Positions 1-8,880 are shown, numbered from the stretch's first letter. The stretch is DNA of 64,000 nt from Pseudomonas sp. 10S4 (GCF_034344865.1 NZ_CP133774.1:3100001-3164000); one strand, 5' to 3'. Program-made: numbers and translations. Notes: generated by a model from the letters alone, not told the origin.

Positions 1-39
1 GCAGGCGAGATGAAGGTGGAATGGGATGCGGACTTCTAA
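1..39 (+). CDS. rimM: RimM, 3' end only (16S rRNA processing factor)
   Basis: Only the last 12 codons are in the window; they read [12 protein letters not shown] and then TAA at 37-39. A C-terminus of the form V-D/E-W-D-x-D-F is usual for RimM of pseudomonads. RimM is a ribosome-associated factor for 30S maturation. The gene directly precedes trmD (2 nt gap) in the rpsP-rimM-trmD-rplS order that is conserved in gammaproteobacteria. The identification rests on this short tail and the neighbours; nothing upstream can be seen. Confidence 0.75.
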   Translation, partial: AGEMKVEWDADF

Positions 40-41
40 GC

Positions 42-794
42 GTGGCTAACTTGCGCGTAGAAGTGATCAGTTTGTTTCCCGAGATGTTCTCCGCCATCAG
101 CGAGTACGGCATCACCAGTCGTGCGGTGAAACAGGGGCTGTTGCAGCTCACCTGTTGGAATCCGCGAGACTACACGACGGATCGACATCACACTGTGGAC
201 GATCGCCCATTTGGCGGTGGCCCGGGCATGGTGATGAAGATCAAGCCCCTGGAAGATGCTCTGGTTCAGGCCAAGGCAGCAGCCGGGGAGGCGGCGAAGG
301 TAATTTACCTGTCCCCCCAAGGCCGTCAACTGACTCAGTCGGCGGTACGCGAGTTGGCGAATTCGGATGCATTGATCCTGATTGCCGGCCGCTATGAAGG
401 CATTGACGAGCGTTTTATTGATGCTCATGTCGATGAAGAGTGGTCGATTGGCGACTATGTACTGTCTGGCGGCGAGCTGCCGGCGATGGTCCTGATCGAT
501 GCGGTTACACGACTGCTGCCTGGAGCTTTAGGGCATGCAGACTCCGCCGAGGAAGATTCCTTTACGGATGGTCTGCTGGATTGCCCGCACTACACCCGAC
601 CGGAGGTGTATGCGGATCAGCGTGTTCCCGACGTGTTGCTAAGTGGCAATCACGCGCATATCCGGCGATGGCGTTTACAGCAGTCCCTTGGTAGGACCTT
701 TGAACGACGCGCCGATCTTCTGGAAAGCCGCTCGCTTTCTGGAGAAGAGAAGAAGCTGCTCGAGGAATACATCCGCGAGCGGGACGATAGTTAA
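42..794 (+). CDS. trmD: TrmD, tRNA (guanine-37-N1)-methyltransferase
   Basis: Methylates N1 of G37 next to the anticodon of tRNAs reading CNN codons, using S-adenosylmethionine, and so prevents +1 frameshifting. The 250-residue product carries the SPOUT/trefoil-knot signatures [18 protein letters not shown] and [11 protein letters not shown], and the N-terminal [10 protein letters not shown] stretch typical of TrmD. The GTG at 42 gives the usual start [15 protein letters not shown], 2 nt after the rimM stop. An in-frame ATG at 21 lies inside rimM and would add seven residues not typical of the family. Length is normal. It is co-transcribed with rimM and rplS. Confidence 0.96.
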   Translation: MANLRVEVISLFPEMFSAISEYGITSRAVKQGLLQLTCWNPRDYTTDRHHTVDDRPFGGGPGMVMKIKPLEDALVQAKAAAGEAAKVIYLSPQGRQLTQSAVRELANSDALILIAGRYEGIDERFIDAHVDEEWSIGDYVLSGGELPAMVLIDAVTRLLPGALGHADSAEEDSFTDGLLDCPHYTRPEVYADQRVPDVLLSGNHAHIRRWRLQQSLGRTFERRADLLESRSLSGEEKKLLEEYIRERDDS

Positions 795-839
795 CAACGT
801 ATCGATGGTAGATCCGACGATTTACCTTAGGAGCACAGC

Positions 840-1190
840 ATGACTAACAAAATCATCCTTGCACTCGAAGCAGAGCAGATGACCAAAGAGATCCCTACCT
901 TTGCCCCGGGCGACACTATTGTCGTTCAGGTGAAAGTGAAGGAAGGCGACCGTTCGCGTCTGCAAGCGTTCGAAGGTGTTGTTATCGCCAAGCGTAACCG
1001 CGGCGTAAACAGTGCATTCACCGTTCGTAAAATCTCCAACGGTGTTGGCGTAGAGCGTACTTTCCAGACCTACAGCCCGCAAATCGACAGCATGGCCGTT
1101 AAACGTCGCGGTGACGTACGTAAAGCCAAGCTGTACTACCTGCGTGACCTGTCCGGTAAAGCAGCTCGCATCAAGGAAAAACTGGCTTAA
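840..1190 (+). CDS. rplS: Ribosomal protein L19 (bL19)
   Basis: A 116-residue bL19 of the 50S subunit, located at the 30S-50S interface. The sequence shows the family core with [14 protein letters not shown], the [12 protein letters not shown] loop and the basic tail [20 protein letters not shown]. The ATG at 840 has a good ribosome binding site (AGGAG at 829-833). It is the last gene of the rimM-trmD operon, 45 nt after trmD, and is followed by a strong intrinsic terminator. Confidence 0.98.
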
Positions 1191-1208
1191 GTCCAGCTTC
1201 CGATGCAG

Positions 1209-1236
1209 AAAAAAGCAGCCTACGGGCTGCTTTTTT
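1209..1236 (+). terminator. Rho-independent terminator after rplS
   Basis: GCAGCC / GGCTGC stem with a TACG loop. A run of A lies before the stem and TTTTTT directly follows it, so the hairpin can also work in reverse. It closes the rimM-trmD-rplS operon. Confidence 0.9.
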
Positions 1237-1383
1237 GTTGCCTGCGATTTACCTCGGATAAGCCTGTGGGAGCGTGGCTTGCCCGCGAATCGATCCATTA
1301 AACGCCGCAATGACAACAGGCCCTGTAAAGCCACAGCAGGCTATGAAAGACTTGCCGTCAGTTTTCCAGTTGCCTGAGCCTCT

Positions 1384-2280
1384 ATGCCCGCCATCGACCA
1401 TCCCCTCATAGACCAATTCCTCGACGCCCTGTGGCTGGAGAAAGGCCTTTCCGACAACACCCGCGATGCCTATCGCAGCGACCTGGCGCTGTTCAACGGT
1501 TGGTTGCAGGAAAAGAACCTGGAGCTGATCAACGCCGGCCGCGAGCTGATCCTCGACCACTTGGCCTGGCGCCTTGAGCAAAACTACAAACCCCGCTCCA
1601 CCGCGCGTTTTCTCTCTGGCGTGCGTGGCTTCTATCGCTATCTGTTGCGGGAAAAGCTGATCGGCGTCGATCCGACTTTGCGCGTCGATATGCCGCAACT
1701 CGGCAGGCCGCTGCCAAAATCCTTGTCGGAAGCGGATGTGGAGGCTCTGTTAAAAGCCCCGGACTTGAGCGAAGCCATCGGCCAACGTGACCGCGCCATG
1801 CTTGAAGTGCTGTACGCCTGCGGCTTGCGGGTGACCGAATTGATCAGCCTGACTCTGGAGCAGGTCAACCTGCGTCAGGGTGTGTTGCGGGTGATGGGCA
1901 AGGGCAGCAAGGAGCGTCTGGTGCCAATGGGCGAGGAAGCGATTGTCTGGGTCGAGCGCTATATGCGTGACGGCCGTGGCGAACTGCTCGGCGGGCGCCT
2001 CGCGATGTGATGTTCCCGAGCCAGCGCGGCGAACAGATGACCCGCCAGACCTTCTGGCATCGCATCAAGCACCAGGCCAAGGTCGCCGGGATCGGCAAGT
2101 CGCTGTCGCCGCATACCTTGCGCCATGCCTTCGCCACGCATCTGCTCAACCACGGTGCTGACCTGCGGGTGGTGCAAATGCTGCTCGGCCACAGCGACCT
2201 GTCGACCACCCAGATCTACACCTCATGTCGCTCGAGCGCGCCTGCAAGACCTGCATGCCAAACACCACCCGCGCGGCTGA
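1384..2280 (+). pseudogene. xerD: XerD tyrosine recombinase (two frameshifts in this sequence)
   Basis: XerD works with XerC at dif to resolve chromosome dimers. The reading frame starts normally (MPAIDHPLIDQFLDALWLEK) with the SAM-like N-domain, and all catalytic elements are present but spread over three frames: the first Arg in CGLRVTEL, Lys in GKGSKERLVP, then [12 protein letters not shown] and [14 protein letters not shown]. One base is missing near 1999 (CGCCTCGCG where CGCCCTCGCG would keep the frame) and one T is extra near 2223 (ACCTCATG for ACCCATG). With both repaired, the protein is about 298 residues, ends in [10 protein letters not shown], and stops at 2280. Upstream of dsbC, as in other pseudomonads. 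Because every active-site residue is intact, I judge the frameshifts to be sequencing errors. Confidence 0.88.
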
Positions 2281-2308
2281 CATAATTCCTGAAATTGAAA
2301 TGCTGACC

Positions 2309-2440
2309 TGTGGCGAGGGGGTTTACCCCCGTTGGGTTGAGAAGCAGCCCCAAAAATCGTCACTCGGTTTAACTAAAGACACCGGGAGTCTCGGTTTGCG
2401 ACTGCTGCGCAGCCGAACGGGGGTGAACCCCCTCGCCACA
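2309..2440. repeat. Family B intergenic palindromic element, copy 1
   Basis: The left arm starts TGTGGCGAGGGGGTTTACCC and the right arm ends GGGTGAACCCCCTCGCCACA, so the arms are inverse complements. Between them lie the inner motifs GAAGCAGCCCC and CTGCTGCGCAGCCG. The element fills most of the 324-nt xerD-dsbC gap; the rest (2441-2604) shows only the dsbC ribosome binding site. Six related copies occur in the window. Confidence 0.8.
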
Positions 2441-2604
2441 ATGAGTATTGCCAATCGTGCATCGTGTTTTCTCTTGCATCACCCGCATTCGGCCACGCCA
2501 GCCTTATGTGGTAGGCTTTGCCGGTTTGCACGATGGGCGTTTATGACCCGGTGTTTCGGCACGGGCGTTCTGATCGTCCCATTTGTCCGCCTTCAGGAGT
2601 TCTC

Positions 2605-3336
2605 ATGCGTCTGACCCATATTTTCGCCGCCGCAGCCATTGCGTTGGTCAGCACCTTTGCCGTCGCCGATGACGCGGCTGACAAAGCCATTCGTAAAAGC
2701 CTGGAAAGCCTCCAGCTGGATACACCGATCGAAACCATCAGCGCGAGCCCGCTGGCCGGTCTGTATGAAGTCAAACTCAAGGGCAGTCGCGTGCTCTATG
2801 CCAGCGCCGACGGCCAGTACGTGGTTCAGGGCTATATGTTCCAGCTCCAGGACGGTAAACCGGTCAACCTGACCGAGAAAACCGAACGCCTGGGCATTTC
2901 CAAACTGATCAACGACATTCCGGTCGCAGAAACCGTGGTCTACCCGGCCATCGGCGAAACCAAGTCGCACATCACCGTCTTCACCGACACCACCTGCCCG
3001 TACTGCCACAAACTGCACGCCGAAGTACCTGAGCTGAACAAGCGCGGCATCGAAGTGCGTTACGTGGCGTTCCCGCGCCAGGGCCTGGGCTCGCCGGGTG
3101 ACGAACAGCTGCAAGCTGTGTGGTGCTCGAAAGACAAGAAAGCCGCGATGGACAAGATGGTCGATGGCAAGGAAATCAAGGCCGCCAAGTGCGATAACCC
3201 GGTTTCCAAGCAGTTCGCCCTTGGTCAGTCGATCGGTGTGAACGGCACGCCGGCCATCGTTTTGGCCGACGGTCAGGTCATTCCGGGCTACCAGCCTGCG
3301 CCACAAGTCGCCAAACTGGCGCTGGACGCGAAATAA
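2605..3336 (+). CDS. dsbC: DsbC, periplasmic thiol:disulfide interchange protein
   Basis: Disulfide isomerase that reshuffles wrong disulfides in periplasmic proteins and is kept reduced by DsbD. The 243-residue protein has a signal peptide (residues 1 to about 21, ending AVA), an N-terminal dimerisation domain to about residue 85, and a thioredoxin fold with the active-site CPYC at 131-134 and the cis-proline loop GTP at 214-216. A second structural Cys pair (C174, C196) is present, as usual for DsbC. The start at 2605 is chosen because AGGAG sits at 2595-2599 and the signal peptide begins there; the frame stays open further upstream without family similarity. Confidence 0.96.
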   Translation: MRLTHIFAAAAIALVSTFAVADDAADKAIRKSLESLQLDTPIETISASPLAGLYEVKLKGSRVLYASADGQYVVQGYMFQLQDGKPVNLTEKTERLGISKLINDIPVAETVVYPAIGETKSHITVFTDTTCPYCHKLHAEVPELNKRGIEVRYVAFPRQGLGSPGDEQLQAVWCSKDKKAAMDKMVDGKEIKAAKCDNPVSKQFALGQSIGVNGTPAIVLADGQVIPGYQPAPQVAKLALDAK

Positions 3337-3367
3337 TTCGCATCGTCACGGTCAGCCTTTGACGATC

Positions 3368-3454
3368 ATGGTTCGGCGGTAACTTCGCCGGACCATTAAT
3401 AGAGAGCCGCAGCATGCGGCTGTTTTCACGGCCGACCTTGCGTCGGCCGTTTTA
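3368..3454 (+). promoter_or_regulatory. Three consecutive hairpins in the dsbC-hom gap (possible attenuator)
   Basis: Hairpin 1 (3368-3396) pairs ATGGTTCGGCG with CGCCGGACCAT around a 7-nt loop, with one G-U pair. Hairpin 2 (3405-3421) pairs AGCCGCA with TGCGGCT and is followed by GTTTT. Hairpin 3 (3428-3450) pairs ACGGCCGA with TCGGCCGT and is followed by TTTTA (last U-tract base at 3453). The last two look like intrinsic terminators, yet hairpin 3 ends only about 15 nt before the hom start. They could end the dsbC transcript or attenuate hom. No leader peptide rich in Thr or Ile codons was found. Confidence 0.5.
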
Positions 3455-3467
3455 TGGGGAGTTCACA

Positions 3468-4772
3468 GTGAAACCGGTCAAAGTAGGCATCTGTGGGTTA
3501 GGGACCGTCGGTGGCGGTACCTTCAACGTACTTCAGCGCAACGCCGAGGAAATTGCTCGTCGTGCCGGGCGTGGAATCGAAGTGGCACAAATTGCCATGC
3601 GCACGCCAAAGCCTCAGTTCCAAACGACCGGTATTGCGATTACCAACGATGTCTTCGAAGTGGCCACGAACCCTGAGATCGACATCGTTATAGAGCTGAT
3701 GGGTGGCTACACCGTTGCCCGTGAGCTGGTACTCAAGGCCATCGAGAATGGCAAGCATGTGGTCACCGCGAACAAGGCACTGATCGCCGTTCACGGTAAT
3801 GAAATTTTCGCCAAGGCTCGTGAGAAGGGCGTAATCGTTGCGTTTGAAGCGGCGGTTGCCGGTGGCATTCCGGTGATCAAGGCAATCCGTGAAGGTTTGT
3901 CCGCCAACCGCATCAACTGGGTCGCCGGCATCATCAACGGCACCGGCAACTTCATCCTCACCGAGATGCGCGAGAAGGGTCGCACCTTCGAAGACGTACT
4001 TGCCGAGGCGCAAGCCCTGGGTTACGCCGAAGCCGATCCGACCTTCGACGTTGAAGGCATCGACGCAGCTCACAAGCTGACGATCCTGGCGTCCATCGCG
4101 TTCGGCATTCCGCTGCAATTCGACAAGGCCTACACCGAGGGCATCACCAAGCTGACCACTGCTGACGTGAACTACGCCGAAGCGCTGGGCTACCGCATCA
4201 AGCACTTGGGCGTGGCCCGCAGCACTGCGGCCGGTATCGAACTGCGTGTGCACCCGACGCTGATCCCGGCTGATCGCCTGATCGCCAACGTCAACGGCGT
4301 GATGAACGCGGTAATGGTCAACGGTGACGCTGCCGGTTCGACCCTGTTCTACGGCGCTGGCGCCGGCATGGAGCCGACCGCTTCGTCGGTGATCGCCGAC
4401 CTGGTGGACGTGGTTCGCGCCATGACCTCGGACCCGGAAAACCGTGTGCCGCATCTGGCCTTCCAGCCGGACTCGCTGTCGGCGCACCCGATCCTGCCGA
4501 TCGAAGCTTGCGAAAGCGCTTACTACCTGCGGATTCAGGCCAAGGACCATCCAGGCGTGCTGGCCCAAGTGGCGAGCATCCTGTCGGAACGCGGCATCAA
4601 CATCGAATCGATCATGCAGAAGGAAGTCGAGGAACACGACGGCCTGGTGCCGATGATCCTGCTGACCCACCGTGTGCTGGAACAGCACATGAACGACGCG
4701 ATCGCCGCCCTCGAAGCGCTGGCGGGCGTGGTCGGTCCAGTTGTGCGGATCCGCGTCGAGCACCTGAACTAA
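3468..4772 (+). CDS. hom: Homoserine dehydrogenase
   Basis: Reduces aspartate semialdehyde to homoserine with NAD(P)H, the branch point to threonine and methionine. The 434-residue protein starts with the Rossmann motif GICGLGTVGGGT, has the substrate-region block AAVAGGIPVIKAIREGL and a C-terminal ACT domain (about the last 80 residues, from YYLRIQAKDHPGVLAQ), which usually binds threonine for feedback inhibition. It is a monofunctional enzyme without an aspartokinase domain. The GTG at 3468 is preferred because GGGGA lies at 3456-3460. An in-frame ATG at 3414 lies inside the hairpin region and would add 18 unrelated residues. Followed by thrC. Confidence 0.96.
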   Translation: MKPVKVGICGLGTVGGGTFNVLQRNAEEIARRAGRGIEVAQIAMRTPKPQFQTTGIAITNDVFEVATNPEIDIVIELMGGYTVARELVLKAIENGKHVVTANKALIAVHGNEIFAKAREKGVIVAFEAAVAGGIPVIKAIREGLSANRINWVAGIINGTGNFILTEMREKGRTFEDVLAEAQALGYAEADPTFDVEGIDAAHKLTILASIAFGIPLQFDKAYTEGITKLTTADVNYAEALGYRIKHLGVARSTAAGIELRVHPTLIPADRLIANVNGVMNAVMVNGDAAGSTLFYGAGAGMEPTASSVIADLVDVVRAMTSDPENRVPHLAFQPDSLSAHPILPIEACESAYYLRIQAKDHPGVLAQVASILSERGINIESIMQKEVEEHDGLVPMILLTHRVLEQHMNDAIAALEALAGVVGPVVRIRVEHLN

Positions 4773-4838
4773 GCCGTTATCGTTCACCGGGCTCGCGTGC
4801 GGGCCCGGGTTTGCGAACACTGTCTATTGGAGCCAGTC

Positions 4839-6248
4839 ATGCGTTATATCAGTACCCGCGGCCAGGCACCGGCCCTGAATTTCGAAGACGTTTTGCTGGC
4901 CGGTCTGGCCACTGACGGCGGCCTGTACGTGCCGGAATGCCTGCCACGTTTCACCCAGGAAGAAATCGCTTCCTGGGCCGGCCTGCCGTATCACGAGCTG
5001 GCCTTCCGGGTGATGCGCCCGTTCGTTGCCGGCAGCATTCCTGATGCCGATTTCAAAAAGATTCTTGAAGAAACCTACGGTGTGTTTTCCCACAGCGCCG
5101 TTGCACCGCTGCGTCAGCTGAACGGCAACGAGTGGGTCCTGGAGCTGTTCCACGGCCCGACCCTGGCGTTCAAAGACTTCGCCCTGCAACTGCTCGGTCG
5201 TTTGCTCGACTACGTGCTGGAAAAACGCGGCGAGCGCGTGGTGATCGTCGGTGCGACCTCCGGTGATACCGGTTCGGCCGCCATCGAAGGCTGCAAGCAC
5301 TGCGAAAACGTCGACATCTTCATCCTGCACCCGCACAACCGTGTGTCTGAAGTGCAGCGTCGCCAGATGACCACCATCTTCGGCGAGAACATCCACAACA
5401 TCGCCATCGAAGGCAACTTCGATGACTGCCAGGAAATGGTCAAGAACAGCTTCGCCGACCAGAGCTTCCTGAAAGGCACGCGCCTGGTAGCCGTGAACTC
5501 GATCAACTGGGCGCGGATCATGGCCCAGATCGTTTACTACTTCCACGCAGCCCTGCAACTGGGTGGCCCGGCGCGTTCGGTGTCGTTCTCGGTACCGACC
5601 GGCAACTTCGGCGACATCTTCGCCGGTTACCTGGCGCGCAATATGGGCCTGCCGATCAACCAGTTGATCGTCGCCACCAACCGCAACGACATCCTGCACC
5701 GTTTCATGAGCGGCAATCAGTACGTCAAGGAAACCCTGCACGCCACGCTGTCGCCGTCGATGGACATCATGGTGTCGTCGAACTTCGAACGTCTGCTGTT
5801 CGACCTGCACGGTCGCAATGGCGCTGCAATTGCCGGTTTGATGGACAGCTTCAAGCAAGGTGGCGGTTTTAGCGTCGAACAGGAACGCTGGACCGAAGCC
5901 CGCAAACTGTTCGATTCCCTGGCCGTGGATGACGCGCAAACCTGCGAAACCATCGCCGAGGTCTTCGAACAGACGGGCGAGTTGCTGGACCCGCATACCG
6001 CCATCGGCGTCAAAGCCGCACGCGAGTGCCGCCGTAGCCTGGATATCCCGATGGTGATCCTGGGCACCGCTCATCCGGTCAAATTCCCGGATGCAGTGGA
6101 AAAAGCCGGTGTAGGAAAAGCTCTCGAACTACCTGCACATCTTTCTGATTTGTTTGAGAGAGAAGAGCGTTGCACGGTGTTGCCGAACGACTTGAAAGCC
6201 GTGCAGGCCTTTGTCAGTCAGCATGGTAACCGCGGCAAGCCTCTCTAA
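4839..6248 (+). CDS. thrC: Threonine synthase (PLP enzyme)
   Basis: Converts O-phosphohomoserine to threonine, the last step of the pathway served by hom just upstream. The 469-residue protein is of the long bacterial/fungal type. The PLP-binding lysine is K112 in GPTLAFKDFALQ, the phosphate-binding loop is SGDTGSAA, and VPTGNFGDIFAGYLA is also conserved. The start at 4839 has GGAG in front (TTGGAGCCAGTC) and the typical beginning MRYISTRGQAP. It lies 66 nt after hom with no terminator between, so the two are probably co-transcribed. Confidence 0.97.
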   Translation: MRYISTRGQAPALNFEDVLLAGLATDGGLYVPECLPRFTQEEIASWAGLPYHELAFRVMRPFVAGSIPDADFKKILEETYGVFSHSAVAPLRQLNGNEWVLELFHGPTLAFKDFALQLLGRLLDYVLEKRGERVVIVGATSGDTGSAAIEGCKHCENVDIFILHPHNRVSEVQRRQMTTIFGENIHNIAIEGNFDDCQEMVKNSFADQSFLKGTRLVAVNSINWARIMAQIVYYFHAALQLGGPARSVSFSVPTGNFGDIFAGYLARNMGLPINQLIVATNRNDILHRFMSGNQYVKETLHATLSPSMDIMVSSNFERLLFDLHGRNGAAIAGLMDSFKQGGGFSVEQERWTEARKLFDSLAVDDAQTCETIAEVFEQTGELLDPHTAIGVKAARECRRSLDIPMVILGTAHPVKFPDAVEKAGVGKALELPAHLSDLFEREERCTVLPNDLKAVQAFVSQHGNRGKPL

Positions 6249-6271
6249 ACCCGCAAAGCTGTCACATTTTG

Positions 6272-6300
6272 AAGCCCGTCTCCTGACGGGCTTTCTTGTT
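6272..6300 (+). terminator. Rho-independent terminator after thrC
   Basis: AAGCCCGTC / GACGGGCTT stem with loop TCCT, followed by TCTTGTTTCT. It ends the hom-thrC unit. Confidence 0.85.
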
Positions 6301-6368
6301 TCTGCGTGCCACACTTGTCGCGTTTTCGCCCCTGAAGGACGGGCGAGTTGATCACGAAGGAAGTGGCA

Positions 6369-7748
6369 ATGCGGTTTTTGAGAGGGTTCAGACCAGCCAT
6401 GTGCTGGATTTTTTTGTTGGGCACCCTGGGCTTTGGCCCATGTGGATTGGCCGCGCAGTTGGCGACTTATGAGTCCCGGGAATCAGTCGTCGGTACAGCC
6501 ATCGGGCTTGACGCTCTGGAGCGGCAATGGGTTCGCGAGCACCCGAAGGTGATCGTCGCGTCTATGCAGTACCCGCTTTACCTGTTCAAGGATGAACATG
6601 GCCACTGGGTTGGTTTGAACAACGATGTGCTCAATCAGATCAGTGCCATGACAGGGCTGCTGTTTATCCATGAAGAGTCGTTTTCCACCGATCAATTGCT
6701 TGGGCGCCTGGAAAGCGGCGAGGCGGATATGAGCACTACGCTGGCGATGAATGACCCACGCAAAGTGTTTCTGGATTTCAGTCATGCGTTTGGCGGTTCT
6801 GGCTGGGCGTTGGTCGGACGCTCGGGGGCGCCGCTGTTGCAGTCGTTGGAGCAGTTGTCGGAAAGGATTCTGGTATTACCTGCCAGGCATGCACTGGAAG
6901 AGACTATTCGTCGTGACTATTCGGACATCCAGCTGCGTACGGTCAAGACCTACGCCGAAGCTCGTGCGCTGGTTGAAAGTGGCGAAGCCTACGCCACCAT
7001 CGAGAACGAAACCGGGGCGCAGCTGTATCCATTGGGGCTGCTGAAGGTAGGACATACGGTGGAAGGTATGTGGGAAGCCGACCATCTGTCCGTGCGCAAG
7101 GGGCAACCAGAACTGCTGAGCATCCTCAACAAGGCCCTTGAAGCCTTTCCGCCGGCCGAGCTGCGGGCCATTCGCCTGAAATGGCTCGAAGGTATTGCCC
7201 CCAAGCCTGCGCTCCCACTCTGGCGGCGTGTGACCCAATGGGGTTGCTGGGGAATGTTTATCGTCAGTATGTTCGGCGTGCTTTCCCTGTTCTGGAACCG
7301 ACGACTGGCCGCACTGATCAAGCAGCGCCTGGACGCCGAGAAAGACCTCAGCGACCAGCTCGCTTTTCAGCATGCGTTGATCGATGCGATGCCCGATCCA
7401 ATGTTTGTTCGTGATTTGGAGGGGCGTTTGATCATGTGCAACAAAAGCTATGAGGAAGGATTGTCGACCCGTTTCGACCAGGTTCAGGGGCGGCAGTTGA
7501 TCGAAGTCGATGTCATGCCCAAGGAGACCGCCGAAATGTTGCATGCCGAGTTCATCTCCCAGCTCAATACACGCAAGACCCGGTTCAGTCATCGTCAGTT
7601 GCGGTTCAACAACGGTGTGAGGGACATCTACCAATGGACCGTGCCGTTTTACAGTGCAGACGGGCAGTTGCGCGGGCTGCTGGGAGGATGGACCGATATA
7701 GGCCAGCGCAGAGGCTCGGGTCAGTGTCGGTGTTCCTCGCGAATTTAG
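6369..7748 (+). CDS. BvgS/EvgS-like sensor, lacking the kinase domains
   Basis: Membrane sensor protein. Residues 1 to about 29 form a signal anchor, about 50-285 are a periplasmic solute-binding (SBP_bac_3, venus-flytrap) domain, a transmembrane helix lies near residues 291-311 (GMFIVSMFGVLSLFWNRR), and a PAS domain follows (FQHALIDAMPDPMFVRDLEG to LLGGWTDIGQR). Family members normally continue into HisKA, HATPase_c and often receiver and Hpt domains. Here the frame ends 14 residues after TDIGQR in an unrelated tail, and no kinase motif was found in any frame before the next gene. It is therefore a natural or assembly-made truncation. The ATG at 6369 has GGAAG before it; a TTG at 6348 is less likely. 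Confidence 0.8.
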   Translation: MRFLRGFRPAMCWIFLLGTLGFGPCGLAAQLATYESRESVVGTAIGLDALERQWVREHPKVIVASMQYPLYLFKDEHGHWVGLNNDVLNQISAMTGLLFIHEESFSTDQLLGRLESGEADMSTTLAMNDPRKVFLDFSHAFGGSGWALVGRSGAPLLQSLEQLSERILVLPARHALEETIRRDYSDIQLRTVKTYAEARALVESGEAYATIENETGAQLYPLGLLKVGHTVEGMWEADHLSVRKGQPELLSILNKALEAFPPAELRAIRLKWLEGIAPKPALPLWRRVTQWGCWGMFIVSMFGVLSLFWNRRLAALIKQRLDAEKDLSDQLAFQHALIDAMPDPMFVRDLEGRLIMCNKSYEEGLSTRFDQVQGRQLIEVDVMPKETAEMLHAEFISQLNTRKTRFSHRQLRFNNGVRDIYQWTVPFYSADGQLRGLLGGWTDIGQRRGSGQCRCSSRI

Positions 7749-7859
7749 GAATTGTCCTATGGAGCGCGACTACTTTTCCGATGGGAGCCTGAAGGAGGCT
7801 CCCCTAGAGTGGTTGGCAACTGCGGTGAGAGTCCGCGAGTGTCGTTCCAGAGGTCGCTT

Positions 7860-8267
7860 ATGCGCTCGCTCAAAATTCTGATTCTTGAACACAACCCTTT
7901 CCAGATGATGGCGTTGCACCAGATGCTCAACGCCGTGGGTATCTATGACGTGCTCACGGCGCCGTCAATGGCGGCGGCGCTGCGTTCCCTGGGTCGCAGG
8001 GGCGCGGTCGATATCGCGTTGTGCGATCCGCAACTCAAGGGCGGCGACGGGTTGGCATTGGTGCGACATCTGGTGGAGCACCACGAGGCACGCGCACTGA
8101 TTCTGCTCGGGAGTGTGGTGTCGAGCGTCATGCCGGACTTGAAGGCGCTGCTAGCCACCAGCGACGTCAAACTCCTGGGGCACCTGCATACCCCCGTTTC
8201 TGCGGTGTTGATGCGAAGGCTGCTGGATGCCTATCTGCAGCAGGCAGCACTTCAAGTCAGGGCCTGA
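7860..8267 (+). CDS. Stand-alone receiver-domain protein (degenerate acidic pocket)
   Basis: A 135-residue single-domain response regulator with no output domain. The receiver fold is visible: LKILILEHNPFQMMALHQML (beta 1/alpha 1) and ALCDPQLKGGDGLALVRHL, which contains the likely phospho-acceptor Asp. The usual acidic pair at the end of strand 1 is E-H here, and the conserved lysine of strand 5 is not seen (LLGHLHTP). Phosphorylation may therefore be weak or absent. It lies 111 nt downstream of the truncated sensor and is its probable partner. A short hairpin (7783-7803, GGGAGCCT / AGGCTCCC) lies between them. The start at 7860 is preceded by AGAGG. Confidence 0.75.
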   Translation: MRSLKILILEHNPFQMMALHQMLNAVGIYDVLTAPSMAAALRSLGRRGAVDIALCDPQLKGGDGLALVRHLVEHHEARALILLGSVVSSVMPDLKALLATSDVKLLGHLHTPVSAVLMRRLLDAYLQQAALQVRA

Positions 8268-8434
8268 AGCCGGCTGTTTTATCCCTGTCATCTTTGCGGT
8301 GCATGCTCTATTTCCCGCAGATGCAGGTACCGTTCGCGGTCGGTATCCAGAACTTTCTTCTCGGGGCAGTGGTCATTTACTGTAGACACGCCCTCCCAGG
8401 CACTTTGTTTTCGGACTATTGAGTGGTGATCGAG

Positions 8435-8722
8435 ATGGAAAGTATCAGTCTATTGCTCGGTGAGGCTCTGAGCCCGTATCAGGTTACGTTGACCCCGTCG
8501 GGTGCCCATGGCGAATGCCTGGTGACATTAAAAAGTGCTGCCGGTGCCATTGTCGTGGAGCGTGCGTTCAATCAGGCGCAGTTGACCGATAAGTGGCTGC
8601 TGACGGATGTCGTTGATGGATTGCACCGCGATGTGCTGATCGCCGAAGGACGTCTGGAGCCCTGCGTAATCGCGGCGTTGCGCAATGCGGCCCAGGACAA
8701 GATCCTGGCCAATCGTAATTGA
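8435..8722 (+). CDS. DUF3509 family small protein
   Basis: A 95-residue soluble protein resembling the Pseudomonas-restricted DUF3509 family: it starts MESISLLLGEALSPYQVTLT and contains the conserved blocks WLLTDVVDGLHRDVL and EGRLEPCVIAALRN. No function is established. The start at 8435 gives the usual family N-terminus; two GTG codons in frame just upstream (8423, 8426) are possible. It stands alone, with a terminator 120 nt downstream. Confidence 0.75.
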   Translation: MESISLLLGEALSPYQVTLTPSGAHGECLVTLKSAAGAIVVERAFNQAQLTDKWLLTDVVDGLHRDVLIAEGRLEPCVIAALRNAAQDKILANRN

Positions 8723-8841
8723 ATTGTTTTTTGTGGGAACCTTCCTGCGCCAAGGTCAGTCAGACCTTGTAACAGCAGGATCAAGCATTGTGCTCCGGTG
8801 CTTGTAGCTTGCTGCTACTGGTCTTTATGTAGGCCACGTTT

Positions 8842-8880
8842 AACCCCGAGTCGTCTCCCCACTTCTCGGGGTTTCTTTTT
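8842..8880 (+). terminator. Rho-independent terminator between convergent genes
   Basis: AACCCCGAG / CTCGGGGTT stem (8842-8850 and 8865-8873) followed by TCTTTTT. It ends the DUF3509 transcript and faces the convergent gene ending at 8893. Confidence 0.8.

Noticed and set aside
3414..3467. In-frame upstream start of hom at 3414
   Set aside because: The 18 extra residues lie within terminator-like hairpins and the GTG at 3468 has a better ribosome binding site.
3498..4820. 440-residue open frame on the minus strand across hom
   Set aside because: It is antisense to a clear hom gene, rich in His/Asp/Val as expected of G+C-rich complement frames, and has no family motif.
4824..6074. 416-residue open frame on the minus strand across thrC
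   Set aside because: Antisense shadow of thrC; no start signal and no known domain.
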